This document shows positions 28,132 to 36,902 of a stretch of 64,000 bases of DNA, piece by piece (position 1 is the first letter of the stretch; each line of letters begins with the position of its first letter). This DNA comes from Pseudomonas sp. Q2-TVG4-2 (lineage in GTDB: Bacteria; Pseudomonadota; Gammaproteobacteria; Pseudomonadales; Pseudomonadaceae), in NCBI RefSeq assembly GCF_013620795.1, contig NZ_LGLW01000008.1, positions 1-64,000 on the forward strand, written 5' to 3'. A program made the position numbers and the translations under genes. The notes beneath the pieces are model-generated. The model saw only the letters and a list, made by a program, of their open reading frames with translations, had not been told where the DNA came from and did not search any database.

Positions 28132-28258
28132 ATAGCATCCGTTGGTGGTCAACTGAATGTTCCTGAGAGACAAGATACGCGGCGGACCGGAGCGTCTCAT
28201 TGAAAGTCTCTACTGCGCACATCCAGGCCGATAAGCTGATGGGTTAGGTTGCGAAGCC

Positions 28259-28739
28259 GACCGGCGAGAGCTTACCACCTTGGAAGATGCCCGGGACGCG
28301 GTTCAGCGGATGCGCGAGTTGAGCTGCCAGACGATAATCGGCGCATCCACCGTGGTTGAACTGGCCGAACAAGCCGGCCTGCATGGCGTCTTGTCCGTGA
28401 GCGCCGACACGGCGCGCAAGGCACGGGAGGAAGCGCTCGGCATCCTGCATGGCCAACGAGTCGAGATCGCCAAGCTGCGCCATCTCGATGGCGTGCTGCG
28501 GTATATACCCAAGGGCCGCGACGCTGGATAACAACGGCTTGTCTGGTCGATCAACCCCGCCCTAAAGCAATTACTGGGCGTGCCGGCGAACCTCGCGCTC
28601 GGTCGTCCGCTCATGAACTCAACCCGGCCATTGGCGTTGCGGGCGCTCTGCGCAGCGGTATTGGTGAAAAAACAAGGTGATTCGGCTGGGCGCCCTTTCG
28701 GTGATCTACGATCCAACAAGCGCCTCCGAACGGAGTTAA
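28259..28739 (+). pseudogene. Fragment of a PrpR-type sigma-54 regulator
   Basis: A decayed N-terminal region of a sigma-54 activator. It encodes the end of a PrpR-N sensor domain (TIIGASTVVELAEQAGLHGV, then LSVSADTARKAREEALGIL) and the start of a PAS domain. The PAS part is split over frames: GVLRYIPKG, then WSINPALKQLLGVPANLALG, then VIRLGALSVIYDP up to a TAA at 28739. The AAA+ and HTH parts are missing and no start codon is clear. It abuts the 3' end of the intact sigma-54 activator gene on the other strand, so a rearrangement joined them. It was probably the regulator of another catabolic operon. Confidence 0.65.
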
Positions 28740-30403
28740 TCGTCCGGCCTCATCCGGCGCACGACTGAAGACTGGCTGATCTTCAGATGCTTCGCCGCCG
28801 CCCGGGTGCTGCCAAAGCGTTCAACGGCTTCCATCACCAGCTCGCGCTCGAAGCGCGCGGTCCGGACCCTAAGATCGGTGGCGGCGTCCTGGCTTTTATT
28901 GCGCGATAAGCACAGCTGCGACGGCAGATAATCGGTGCGGATAAGCGAGTCCGGCGTGGTCACGACCAGCCGTTCGATCATATTGTGAAGCTCACGGACG
29001 TTCCCGGGCCAGCTGTAGTCAAGCAGCGCCGCCAGCGCCTGCTCGGAAAAGCGTTTGGTGAGGTTGTATTGCCCATTTAGCTCATCCAGAAAATGCTGCA
29101 CCAGAGGCAATATGTCTTCCCGCCGCTCGCGCAACGGCGGGACGTGAAGTGGCACTACGTTGAGCCGGTAGAAAAGGTCGCTTCTGAATTGGCGCGAATC
29201 GACCATTGCCTGCAGGTCCCGGTTGGTTGCCGCGACTATCCGGACGTTGACCGCAATAGAGCGTGTGCTGCCCAAACGCACCAGCGTTTTATCCTGCAGC
29301 ACCTGTAACAGCTTTACCTGCAGATCGATCGGCAGTTCGCCTATTTCGTCCAGGAAAAGAGTGCCATGGTTGGCTACCTCAATCATCCCGATCTTGCCTT
29401 GGCGTTGAGCGCCGGTAAAAGCACCCGCGTCATAGCCGAACAGCTCGGATTCCAGCAGCTCACGTGGAATTGCGCCGCAATTAATTTTCACGAAAGGCCC
29501 TTCGCTGCGTGAGCTTTCGGTATGAATGAGGCGGGCCATTACCTCCTTCCCGACGCCGGATTCGCCGGTAATCAGTACGGTGGTATCGACTGTGGCAACC
29601 TTCATGGCGAGCATGCCGACCTGCTGCATGCATGGGCTACGCAAGATGATTCCTGCTATAGAGGGACTGCTCATCCTGAGTTGGCTTACCTCCAGCTCAT
29701 AGCGGCGCAGTTTTTCCTGGGCGCGCGCAAGGTCTTCCTGTAGCTGGATGAGCTCCGTCGTATCACGGGAATTAATAATGACCTTCCGCACGTTGCCCTG
29801 CTCATCAAGCAGCGGGATACCCGTAACCATGATCGTCTTGCCGATTCGTGTTTCCTGAATCGCGGTGACCCTTTTACGCGTCTCGATCACACGAGGTGCA
29901 ATGACGGGCCGGATAAGCCCTGCCCCTTCAAATTCCGAGACATTCCTACCGACCAGGTCCGCCGCTACGATGCCGTAGTTCCGCTCGCAGCCCTCATTGA
30001 CTAGAAGCGTCTTGCCAGTGCCATCCGTAATGAAGATGCCATCGAATGAATTGCGGTAGATCTCCCTGAAGTCCAGGTACAGCTGTTCGAGCTGCTTGAC
30101 CTGCGGTGAAAACCTCGCCACTGCTGATGCGGGCCAGAAGACCAATGCCCTGTCGTCGCGCACCGAATGGGCCGCTAACTGATAGTGCTCGCCATCCATG
30201 TCCAGCAGTGGATCGCTGAGTATTCCTGTTCGCGCCCAGTCTTCCAGCTTTGGTTCCTGCCAATGGTCGACACCAAGCCTGAGCTGAGTATGGCGAGAGG
30301 ATAAGTATCCGTTTATCCACACGGTTCCCCCCTGGGATATCTGCAGGATACCAATCGGAAATTGATCAACCAGGGCTGCGACGAACTCGCTTGTAGATGA
30401 CAT
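28736..30403 (-). CDS. PAS-containing sigma-54-dependent activator (candidate haloacid regulator)
   Basis: A 555-residue enhancer-binding protein. The N-terminal region (~residues 1-105) is weakly PAS-like, a clear PAS domain follows (IYRNSFDGIFITDGTGKTLLV, ~115-220), then a coiled linker. The AAA+ domain has Walker A GESGVGKE, GAFTGA for sigma-54 contact, Walker B TLFLDEIGEL and arginine fingers. The C-terminal HTH (GSTRAAAKHLKISQSSVVRRM) resembles the TyrR/RocR type. It is divergent from the haloacid operon, which has a -24/-12 promoter, as dehR is from dehI in Pseudomonas putida PP3. I chose the ATG at 30403; another ATG four codons earlier is possible. The signal is probably a haloacid, by inference. 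Confidence 0.88.
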   Translation of the reverse strand: MSSTSEFVAALVDQFPIGILQISQGGTVWINGYLSSRHTQLRLGVDHWQEPKLEDWARTGILSDPLLDMDGEHYQLAAHSVRDDRALVFWPASAVARFSPQVKQLEQLYLDFREIYRNSFDGIFITDGTGKTLLVNEGCERNYGIVAADLVGRNVSEFEGAGLIRPVIAPRVIETRKRVTAIQETRIGKTIMVTGIPLLDEQGNVRKVIINSRDTTELIQLQEDLARAQEKLRRYELEVSQLRMSSPSIAGIILRSPCMQQVGMLAMKVATVDTTVLITGESGVGKEVMARLIHTESSRSEGPFVKINCGAIPRELLESELFGYDAGAFTGAQRQGKIGMIEVANHGTLFLDEIGELPIDLQVKLLQVLQDKTLVRLGSTRSIAVNVRIVAATNRDLQAMVDSRQFRSDLFYRLNVVPLHVPPLRERREDILPLVQHFLDELNGQYNLTKRFSEQALAALLDYSWPGNVRELHNMIERLVVTTPDSLIRTDYLPSQLCLSRNKSQDAATDLRVRTARFERELVMEAVERFGSTRAAAKHLKISQSSVVRRMRPDD

Positions 30404-30456
30404 ATGAAATCTCATGCGATTGATGTGATCAGACGCGTCTTAACGACAGTGGTTGC

Positions 30457-30472
30457 GATTCATATATGAATC
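30457..30472. promoter_or_regulatory. Candidate upstream activator site (16-bp palindrome)
   Basis: GATTCATATATGAATC is a perfect 16-base palindrome in the divergent region. A related half-site, TTATGAATCG, recurs at 30563-30572, and CATATGAAATC overlaps the regulator start at 30401-30411. The palindrome lies about 200 bases and the half-site about 95 bases upstream of the -24/-12 promoter, the usual range for sigma-54 enhancer sites. Confidence 0.55.
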
Positions 30473-30657
30473 GGTGCGCACTTTCTAAGAGCCCTGTTTC
30501 AGGAGCAGCGCCTCTAAAATGGTCGACAACGCACCAAATCAAAGCTGACTCAGATGAGTCGATTATGAATCGAATTAGCCCATTTATACCAAGCAAAGAT
30601 TTGCTTGTCGCGCTGGCGATTAGAGGAAATGCTGATTAAACAGATAGTTATGACGAT

Positions 30658-30673
30658 TGGCACGGTTGCTGCT
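30658..30673 (+). promoter_or_regulatory. Sigma-54 (-24/-12) promoter of the haloacid operon
   Basis: TGGCAC-GGTTG-CTGCT keeps the invariant GG and GC dinucleotides at the required spacing of ten bases between them; only the first T of TTGC is changed to C. It lies about 75 bases before the first gene of the operon and points at it. The divergent gene encodes a sigma-54 activator with an intact GAFTGA loop, which supports the call. Confidence 0.75.
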
Positions 30674-30745
30674 ATCCGACTGAACATAACGGCGCTCAAG
30701 CGCGGTTAAAAAACAATAATGCCGAAAAACGGCGGGAGAACGGAT

Positions 30746-31111
30746 ATGACGGCAAAGCTAGTGGTTTCCGAACACGAGGCAGCCATCCCTGAAAGGTACG
30801 AGCAGAGACCTTGCTCACCATGCAGGTCGGCGCACTTTCAGAATCTCATACAGACAAAAAAGCGAATCATCGGTCCGCTGCTGTTCGTCACCCTTGGCTT
30901 TTTCACAGTGATGACGCTCCTGGCGGGCTATGCCAAGGAGTTCATGACCATCAAGCTGGTCGGTCCGTTGAACGTTGGGTTCAGTTTGATTCTCTTGGCG
31001 TACTTTATTTGCTGGGCAGGAGCGCTTCTCTACGTTCGTGCCGCCAACGGGCCATTCGATGCCAAAACCAAACTGGTCATCGAGCATGACGAGAAGAGGA
31101 AAGAACCATGA
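30746..31111 (+). CDS. DUF485 membrane protein (symporter partner)
   Basis: A 121-residue protein with a polar N-terminal 40 residues and two hydrophobic helices (about 46-70 and 77-100), the DUF485 pattern. DUF485 genes are usually found directly before acetate permease (actP) type symporters, where they may assist assembly or activity. Here the last four bases overlap the symporter start (ATGA). The ATG at 30746 has GGGAG upstream, whereas the in-frame ATG at 30719 has none. It is the first gene after the sigma-54 promoter. The N-terminus is somewhat longer than usual for the family. Confidence 0.82.
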   Translation: MTAKLVVSEHEAAIPERYEQRPCSPCRSAHFQNLIQTKKRIIGPLLFVTLGFFTVMTLLAGYAKEFMTIKLVGPLNVGFSLILLAYFICWAGALLYVRAANGPFDAKTKLVIEHDEKRKEP

Positions 31112-32646
31112 AGGTACTGACGCTGGTTATCTTCTTCATCATCCTGGCGTTGACCCTGGTAGTGACCTACTGGGCGGCCAAACGAACCAATACGGCAAGC
31201 GAGTTTTATGCCGCAGGCGGCAACCTCTCCGCGAAGGAAAACGGCTTTGCGCTCGCCGGTGACTGGATGAGCGCCGCTGCGTTTCTCGGATTCACGGGTC
31301 TGACTGCCTTGTATGGAATGGACGGCTCGCTTTATGCGGTTTCCGCGCTCGCAGCCTTCTTGCTGATCCTCATGGTGATTGCCGAGCCCATTCGCAACAC
31401 CGGGCGGTTCACCCTGGGCGACGTGATCGCCTACCGGATGCGCCGGCCAGAGGCCCGGCTGGCTGCGGTGATCGGAACGACTGTCGTAAACCTGGCTTAT
31501 ATGATCCCGCAGATGGCCGGTGCCGGAGTGCTGATGAAGCTGTTGCTCGGCATCCCCTATTCGACCGCAGTGGTATTCGTTGGGATCGGTATGGTCGTCT
31601 ATGTGCGCTTCGGCGGCATGATTGCCACCACCTGGGTGCAGATCATCAAGGCCGTGCTGTTGCTTTCCACTGCGGCGGTAATCGTCGTGTGGCTGTTGGC
31701 AAAGGTCGGTTTCAATCCGTTGAACCTGTTTTCTGCCGTGGAAGATCAATACGGCGCGCAGATGCTTGCGCCCGGCAACTACCTCAAGCATCCGCTGGAT
31801 ACCTTTTCACTGGCCCTGAGCCTGATTGTCGGCACCGCAGGCCTGCCTCACATCATGACGCGGTTCTTCACCGTGCCCGACGCGAAAACCGCACGCAAGT
31901 CTGTCATCTGGCTGATGTTTCTGGCGGGCAGCTTCTTCGTCGTGACGACCTTGATCGGTCTGGCTTCGGCAATCTTCGTCGGTCAGGACCAGATCCGCGC
32001 GGTCGATAAAGGCGGCAATCTCGCACTGCCGCTACTGGCCCAGTACTTGGGAGGCGGCGCGGGAACCCTCGGGGGCGAGATCTTCCTGGCGGTGGTCTGT
32101 GCGGTAGCATTCGCGACGATATTGGCAGTAGTCGCGGGACTTACGCTGGCAACGTCTGGAACCATCGCCCACGATCTGTACGTCAATGTGATCAAGAAGG
32201 GCCAGGTAAGCGAGGCCGGGCAGGTGCGCGTTGCCAAGCTTTCCACGCTTGCGGTGGGAGCCCTTGCGATTGGCTTTGGCTTGCTTGCCGAGGGTCTGAA
32301 TGTCGCCGTCCTGGTAATCCTGGCGATCGCGATCGCGGCATCGGCCAATTTCCCCATCATCCTGTTGTCGCTGTTCTGGCGTCGCTTCAACACTGCTGGT
32401 GTGATCGGTGGCGTGGCGGTGGGCGGTATCTCGGCCTTAGGCCTCGCCTATATCGGTCCAGCCTTCATGGGTAAGGACGCGATATTTCCCATCGTCAATC
32501 CAACAATTCTCAGCATGCCGCTCGGCTTTCTCGGCGCGTTCGTGGGCACCTGGCTGGGTGGTCGGGATATCGCCAACGAACAGCGTTACGACGAGGTGCT
32601 TTTCAAAGCCCATACCGGTGTGAGGACTCAAAATGAACCTGCCTGA
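31108..32646 (+). CDS. Sodium:solute symporter, ActP-like (candidate haloacid/monocarboxylate permease)
   Basis: A 512-residue SSS-family transporter with about thirteen hydrophobic helices. The opening AAKRTNTASEFYAAGGNLSAKENGFALAGD is typical of ActP/MctC acetate and monocarboxylate permeases. ALYGMDGSLYAV near residue 66 and GTAGLPHIMTRFFTVPDAKTARKS near residue 245 are family signatures. It imports small carboxylates with sodium or protons. Being in one operon with a DUF485 partner and two dehalogenase genes, it probably brings in chloroacetate or 2-chloropropionate, as haloacid permeases of this family do in Burkholderia and Pseudomonas. Its end overlaps the next gene by 14 bases. Confidence 0.88.
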   Translation: MKVLTLVIFFIILALTLVVTYWAAKRTNTASEFYAAGGNLSAKENGFALAGDWMSAAAFLGFTGLTALYGMDGSLYAVSALAAFLLILMVIAEPIRNTGRFTLGDVIAYRMRRPEARLAAVIGTTVVNLAYMIPQMAGAGVLMKLLLGIPYSTAVVFVGIGMVVYVRFGGMIATTWVQIIKAVLLLSTAAVIVVWLLAKVGFNPLNLFSAVEDQYGAQMLAPGNYLKHPLDTFSLALSLIVGTAGLPHIMTRFFTVPDAKTARKSVIWLMFLAGSFFVVTTLIGLASAIFVGQDQIRAVDKGGNLALPLLAQYLGGGAGTLGGEIFLAVVCAVAFATILAVVAGLTLATSGTIAHDLYVNVIKKGQVSEAGQVRVAKLSTLAVGALAIGFGLLAEGLNVAVLVILAIAIAASANFPIILLSLFWRRFNTAGVIGGVAVGGISALGLAYIGPAFMGKDAIFPIVNPTILSMPLGFLGAFVGTWLGGRDIANEQRYDEVLFKAHTGVRTQNEPA

Positions 32647-33538
32647 GAAATCCATCCATCTTCAACTGCCGCGGCCCATCTGCGAGGCAACCATCCGCCC
32701 GGTTCCGGAACACCGCGCGGATCAAGAACTGAGCGAAATCTACCGGGACCTGAAGGCCACGTTCGGCGTTCCCTGGGTCGGGGTCATCACGCAGGCGGTC
32801 GCTTACTACCGGCCCTTCTTTGCAGAAGCATGGCGACGCTTCGCGCCGTCGGCGAAAACGCATTTTTTTGAGCGTGCCAGTGATGACATACGGATCCGGT
32901 CCTGGGAGCTCATTGGGCAGTCCTTTGTTATCGAAGGCCAGACAGGTCGGCTGCTAGAGATAGGCTATTCGCCGCGTGAGATAGATCAGATTCGGACCGT
33001 GCTGGATATCTTCGATTACGGCAATCCGAAATATTTGATGTTCGCCACTGCGATCAAGGAAGGCCTGGTGAGCGGTAGCACGTTCGGGGGCACGGCAAGC
33101 GATGCGCGATGCCAATTCCCGCGCTCACCGATCCGCCAGATCGACCCAATTCCTGTAATGGTCGAGGAGCACCACGCGATTGGCGCCCTCTCGCAAATCT
33201 ATGGCGACATCAAGGACACCCTGCAACTGCCTTTCGTGAACAGCGACTACAAGGCCATGGCTCGCTGGCCGAGCTACCTGGATCAGGCATGGGGCGCGCT
33301 GAAACCCTCCATTGATACGCGGGCCTACCAGGCCGCCCGATACCAGATCCATTCGCAGGCACTAGCGGCGCTCGATGGCTTGCCGACTGCTTACCGAATG
33401 AGCAGGAACGATGCGCTGCAGGCGGGCCTCAGCGAAGCGCAGGTCGATGAACTCATCCAGGTAATCAGCCTGTTTCAATGGTTGCTCTCGGGACTGGTTC
33501 TAAACGTCACGTATTTCAAGCAACAGGCGCTGAAATAA
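32633..33538 (+). CDS. Group I (DehI-type) 2-haloacid dehalogenase
   Basis: A 301-residue protein of the DehI family, which hydrolyses both D- and L-2-haloacids by direct attack of water with inversion at C2. It shows the internal pseudo-repeat of the family: EIYRDLKATFGVPWVG and FDYGNPKYL in the first half, and QIYGDIKDTLQLPFVNSDYKAMARWP in the second. Asp205 (NSDYKAM) aligns with the catalytic Asp189 of DehI, and Asn131 (YGNPKY) with the region of its key Asn. The length is close to the family's 296. Translation is probably coupled to the symporter. The enzyme could also be D-specific, as in DehD or HadD; the sequence does not decide. Confidence 0.85.
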   Translation: MNLPEKSIHLQLPRPICEATIRPVPEHRADQELSEIYRDLKATFGVPWVGVITQAVAYYRPFFAEAWRRFAPSAKTHFFERASDDIRIRSWELIGQSFVIEGQTGRLLEIGYSPREIDQIRTVLDIFDYGNPKYLMFATAIKEGLVSGSTFGGTASDARCQFPRSPIRQIDPIPVMVEEHHAIGALSQIYGDIKDTLQLPFVNSDYKAMARWPSYLDQAWGALKPSIDTRAYQAARYQIHSQALAALDGLPTAYRMSRNDALQAGLSEAQVDELIQVISLFQWLLSGLVLNVTYFKQQALK

Positions 33539-33562
33539 GCATTTATCCAAAGGAAATAACCA

Positions 33563-34246
33563 ATGAAAAACATCCAGGGTATCGTTTTTGATTTGTATGG
33601 AACGCTCTACGACGTGCATTCCGTGGTGCAAGCCTGTGAGGAAGTGTATCCGGGCCAAGGCGACGCTATTTCTCGCCTCTGGCGGCAAAAGCAATTGGAA
33701 TACACCTGGCTCAGGAGCTTGATGGGCCGTTACGTGAATTTCGAGAAAGCAACGGAGGATGCCTTGCGCTTTACCTGCGCGCAGCTGGGTCTGCCGCTTG
33801 ACAATGAAACCCACCAACGCCTCAGTGACGCCTATCTGCATCTCAACCCCTACTCCGATACTCCTGACGCGCTGCGCCGCTTGAAGGCCGCCGGTCTGCC
33901 GCTCGGCATCATTTCCAACGGTTCTCATGGTTCGATCGAGCAAGTCGTGACCAACTCGCAGATGAGCTGGGCGTTCGATCAGCTGATCAGCGTCGAGGAA
34001 GTGCAGGTATTCAAACCTGATAGCCGCGTCTATAGCCTTGCGGAGAAGCGCATGGGGTTTCCAAAGGAAAACATCCTCTTCGTGTCATCCAACGCCTGGG
34101 ATGCGAGTGCAGCCAGCAACTTTGGTTTCCCGGTCTGCTGGATCAATCGGCAAAACGGCGCGTTTGATGAACTGGATGCAAAGCCGACGCACACGGTGCG
34201 CAACCTGACCGAAATGGCGGACTGGTTGCTCAGCTCCCTCGGCTAA
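33563..34246 (+). CDS. Group II (HAD-type) L-2-haloacid dehalogenase
   Basis: A 227-residue HAD-superfamily enzyme that converts L-2-haloalkanoic acids to D-2-hydroxyacids through an ester intermediate. All catalytic residues of L-DEX fall at the same numbers: Asp10 (VFDLYGT), Arg41 (RQKQLEYTW), Ser118-Asn119 (IISNGS), Lys151 (VFKPD), Ser175, Asn177 and Asp180 (VSSNAWDAS). This sets it apart from phosphatases of the superfamily. A purine-rich site (AAAGGAAA) precedes the ATG. It is the last gene of the haloacid operon. Products such as glycolate or lactate enter central metabolism. Confidence 0.95.
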   Translation: MKNIQGIVFDLYGTLYDVHSVVQACEEVYPGQGDAISRLWRQKQLEYTWLRSLMGRYVNFEKATEDALRFTCAQLGLPLDNETHQRLSDAYLHLNPYSDTPDALRRLKAAGLPLGIISNGSHGSIEQVVTNSQMSWAFDQLISVEEVQVFKPDSRVYSLAEKRMGFPKENILFVSSNAWDASAASNFGFPVCWINRQNGAFDELDAKPTHTVRNLTEMADWLLSSLG

Positions 34247-34410
34247 GCCTTCACACAGACGCTGGAAGGCAACCCGTGTCTCCGCTGGGGACGATATCGC
34301 GAAGCGGTTGATCTTCAACGATGCGGGCAAACAGGGTGTACGACTCGGGCCGGGGCATCAGACCTGGCTCGGACCGCACCAGTAGCGAACCCATATATCG
34401 GTGGTCACGC

Positions 34411-34839
34411 ATGTACGGTTACTTTTGCCGACTTTCGTTTGGGCGCGCGGTGCTTTGGTGCTATCTAATTTGGTACAGCATTGCAATTGTGCTGTATTTC
34501 GATTCCTCCCCCGCGTTGTGGTTAACCTCGCTCGGGATCGGGCTGCTGATGGGCTTCGGCATGCTTTTCAGCTCAACGGGCTTCCCGTCCAGGCCGATCG
34601 GTCTTGGCCGCTGGCAGGTATTCCGCTTCTTTTTCATGCCGTTTTGCGCATCCAGCTTCGCCGGGACCGCTAAGGGCCACGGTTTTTGGATCATCGCGTT
34701 TCCGACGGCGGGTGAAACCTTAGCAGCCTCATTGGCCTGTGGGATTTTTTGCCTGTGCGTCATCGGTGCGAAGCAACTAAACGATCGCATCAAGTCGGGA
34801 AGACTCGGTATCGATCATTCCGACCCCATCGATTCATGA
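34411..34839 (+). CDS. Hypothetical inner-membrane protein
   Basis: A 142-residue, aromatic-rich protein with three or four hydrophobic segments (about residues 10-30, 35-55 and 100-122) and a basic tail. I do not recognise the family. The frame is open from 34321, but the first 30 residues are polar and unlike a membrane start, so I place the start at the ATG at 34411 (MYGYFCRLSFGRAVLW). No strong ribosome site is visible. It follows the haloacid operon by 160 bases and may be island cargo or a host gene at the island edge. Confidence 0.5.
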   Translation: MYGYFCRLSFGRAVLWCYLIWYSIAIVLYFDSSPALWLTSLGIGLLMGFGMLFSSTGFPSRPIGLGRWQVFRFFFMPFCASSFAGTAKGHGFWIIAFPTAGETLAASLACGIFCLCVIGAKQLNDRIKSGRLGIDHSDPIDS

Positions 34840-35030
34840 TCGCGTGGCGGTCGCCCTGTATTGATTCCAGCCGGAAGCCCTATCAGGCGCTGCTGCTACA
34901 ACTCGTTCTATAGCGATCGGCGTCTCGGCCTTGCCAGGGCAATCGGTCTTGCCTCCTTTGGTGCGACCTCGGGCAAAAATCGCTGAGCGAACCAAGACCA
35001 TGAAGCCTTAAGGCACTGGGTATTCGGTAC
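34840..35030. other. Spacer before integrase fragment
   Basis: About 190 bases with no gene or tRNA that I can recognise. It could contain an old attachment site, but no direct repeat pair was found by eye. Confidence 0.3.
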
Positions 35031-35175
35031 CGTCCTCCGTACAATGCGCGCCACACTTACGCAACCATGTGCCTGTTGGTGGGAATGCCCCTCCTTCATC
35101 GCCAAACAGCTCGGCCATTCGATACAGATTTTGCTGTCTCGGTATACCCGCTGGATCGATGGCGAGGATGTCTGA
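35031..35175 (+). pseudogene. Tyrosine recombinase (phage integrase) C-terminal remnant
   Basis: The plus strand reads RPPYNARHTYATMCLLVGMP, the RHxxYA block of phage-type integrases. After one frame change it continues SFIAKQLGHSIQILLSRYTR and ends WIDGEDV with a TGA. The LGH motif and the catalytic-tyrosine region (SRYTRW) are recognisable. No upstream half survives. It sits 79 bases before ybiT, a core gene, so it probably marks the right edge of an old integrated element. Confidence 0.75.
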
Positions 35176-35254
35176 GCGGAGATGAGCAAATGTTCGCCCC
35201 CAAAAACGCCCCAGGCCGAAACCTAATACTCTGAAACCCACGAGATAGAGCTTC

Positions 35255-36841
35255 TTGATTTCTACAGCTAACATCACCATGCAGTTCGGCGCCAAGCCGC
35301 TTTTCGAAAACGTCTCTGTCAAGTTCGGCAACGGCAATCGCTACGGCTTGATCGGCGCCAACGGCTGCGGCAAGTCGACCTTCATGAAAATTCTTGGCGG
35401 CGATCTGGAACCTTCTGCCGGCCAGGTCATGCTCGAACCCAATGTACGCCTGGGTAAGCTGCGCCAGGACCAGTTCGCCTACGAAGATTTCAACGTCATC
35501 GACACAGTGATCATGGGTCATGAGGAGCTCTGGAAGGTCAAGGCCGAGCGCGAGCGCATCTACTCGCTGCCGGAAATGAGCGAAGAGGATGGCATGGCGG
35601 TCGCCGAGCTGGAGACAGAATTCGCCGAGATGGACGGCTACACCGCCGAATCCCGTGCCGGCGAATTGCTGCTGGGTCTGGGTATTCCGCTGGAACAACA
35701 CTTCGGCCCGATGAGCGAAGTGGCGCCGGGTTGGAAACTGCGGGTGCTGCTGGCTCAGGCGCTGTTCTCCGATCCCGAAGTGTTGCTGCTCGACGAGCCG
35801 ACCAACCACCTGGATATCAACACCATCCGCTGGCTGGAAAACATTCTCACGGCGCGTAACAGCACCATGATCATCATTTCCCACGACCGGCACTTCCTGA
35901 ACAGCGTGTGCACACACATGGCCGATCTCGATTACGGTGAGCTGCGGCTGTTCCCAGGCAACTACGATGAGTACATGACAGCGGCCACCCAATCGCGTGA
36001 GCAGCTGCTGGCCGACAACGCCAAGAAGAAGGCGCAGATCGCCGAACTACAGACCTTCGTCAGCCGCTTCTCGGCCAACGCCTCGAAAGCCAAGCAGGCA
36101 ACCTCCCGCGCCAAGCAGATCGACAAGATTCAGCTGGCCGAAGTCAAACCCTCGAGCCGCGTCAGCCCGTTCATCCGCTTCGAGCAGACCAAGAAACTGC
36201 ATCGCCAGGCAGTGACCGTGGAGAACATGGCCAAGGCCTTCGATGGCAAGACGCTGTTCAAGAATTTCAGCTTCACGGTCGAGGCCGGTGAGCGGGTCGC
36301 CATCATCGGGCCGAACGGCATCGGCAAAACAACGCTGTTACGCACCCTGGTCGGTGAACTGCAACCGGATGCAGGCTCGGTGAAATGGACCGAAAGTGCG
36401 GATCTTGGCTACTACGCGCAGGACCATGCCGACGACTTCGAAGATGACGTGTCGCTGTTCGACTGGATGGGTCAGTGGACCCAGGGTGGCGAACAAGTCG
36501 TGCGTGGCACGCTGGGTCGCATGTTGTTCTCCAACGATGAAATTCTCAAATCCGTTCGGGTGATTTCTGGTGGTGAACAGGGCCGCATGCTGTTCGGCAA
36601 GCTGATTCTGAAAAAACCCAACGTTCTGGTGATGGATGAGCCCACCAACCACCTGGACATGGAATCTATCGAGGCGTTGAACCTCGCGTTGGAAAACTAT
36701 CCAGGCACCTTGATCTTCGTCAGCCATGACCGGGAGTTCGTCGGCTCGCTGGCGACGCGCATCATCGAGCTATCGGATTCAGGCGTGACCGACTTCAGCG
36801 GCACCTACGACGACTATCTGCGAAGCCTCGGTGTGATCTGA
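35255..36841 (+). CDS. ybiT: ABC-F ribosome-associated ATPase YbiT
   Basis: A 528-residue cytosolic ABC-F protein with two nucleotide-binding domains and no membrane part. Walker A sites are [12 protein letters not shown] (residue ~33) and [12 protein letters not shown] (residue ~350). Signature and Walker B regions read [27 protein letters not shown] and [10 protein letters not shown]. The linker ([19 protein letters not shown]) is the P-site-tRNA interaction motif type. It closely resembles E. coli YbiT over its full length. The start is TTG, with GAG upstream; an internal ATG eight codons later would cut the first strand. A strong terminator follows. Island debris directly precedes it, so its promoter may have been altered. 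Confidence 0.95.
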   Translation: MISTANITMQFGAKPLFENVSVKFGNGNRYGLIGANGCGKSTFMKILGGDLEPSAGQVMLEPNVRLGKLRQDQFAYEDFNVIDTVIMGHEELWKVKAERERIYSLPEMSEEDGMAVAELETEFAEMDGYTAESRAGELLLGLGIPLEQHFGPMSEVAPGWKLRVLLAQALFSDPEVLLLDEPTNHLDINTIRWLENILTARNSTMIIISHDRHFLNSVCTHMADLDYGELRLFPGNYDEYMTAATQSREQLLADNAKKKAQIAELQTFVSRFSANASKAKQATSRAKQIDKIQLAEVKPSSRVSPFIRFEQTKKLHRQAVTVENMAKAFDGKTLFKNFSFTVEAGERVAIIGPNGIGKTTLLRTLVGELQPDAGSVKWTESADLGYYAQDHADDFEDDVSLFDWMGQWTQGGEQVVRGTLGRMLFSNDEILKSVRVISGGEQGRMLFGKLILKKPNVLVMDEPTNHLDMESIEALNLALENYPGTLIFVSHDREFVGSLATRIIELSDSGVTDFSGTYDDYLRSLGVI

Positions 36842-36860
36842 GGGTTGCCGGCAATAAAAA

Positions 36861-36886
36861 AACGCCCCTTCAGTGCGGGGCGTTTT
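36861..36886. terminator. Bidirectional intrinsic terminator after ybiT
   Basis: AACGCCCC, an 8-base loop, then GGGGCGTT with an A-run on the left (36856-36862) and TTTT on the right. It serves ybiT from the left and the convergent azoR gene from the right. Confidence 0.9.
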
Positions 36887-36902
36887 GCATGAACCGTTTA
36901 CG

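Noticed and set aside
34840..35260. tRNA gene or attachment site at the island edge
   Set aside because: No cloverleaf-forming sequence and no direct repeat pair could be found by eye.
35096..35992. 298-codon frame antisense to ybiT
   Set aside because: Shadow of the strongly conserved YbiT frame; no ribosome site or domain.
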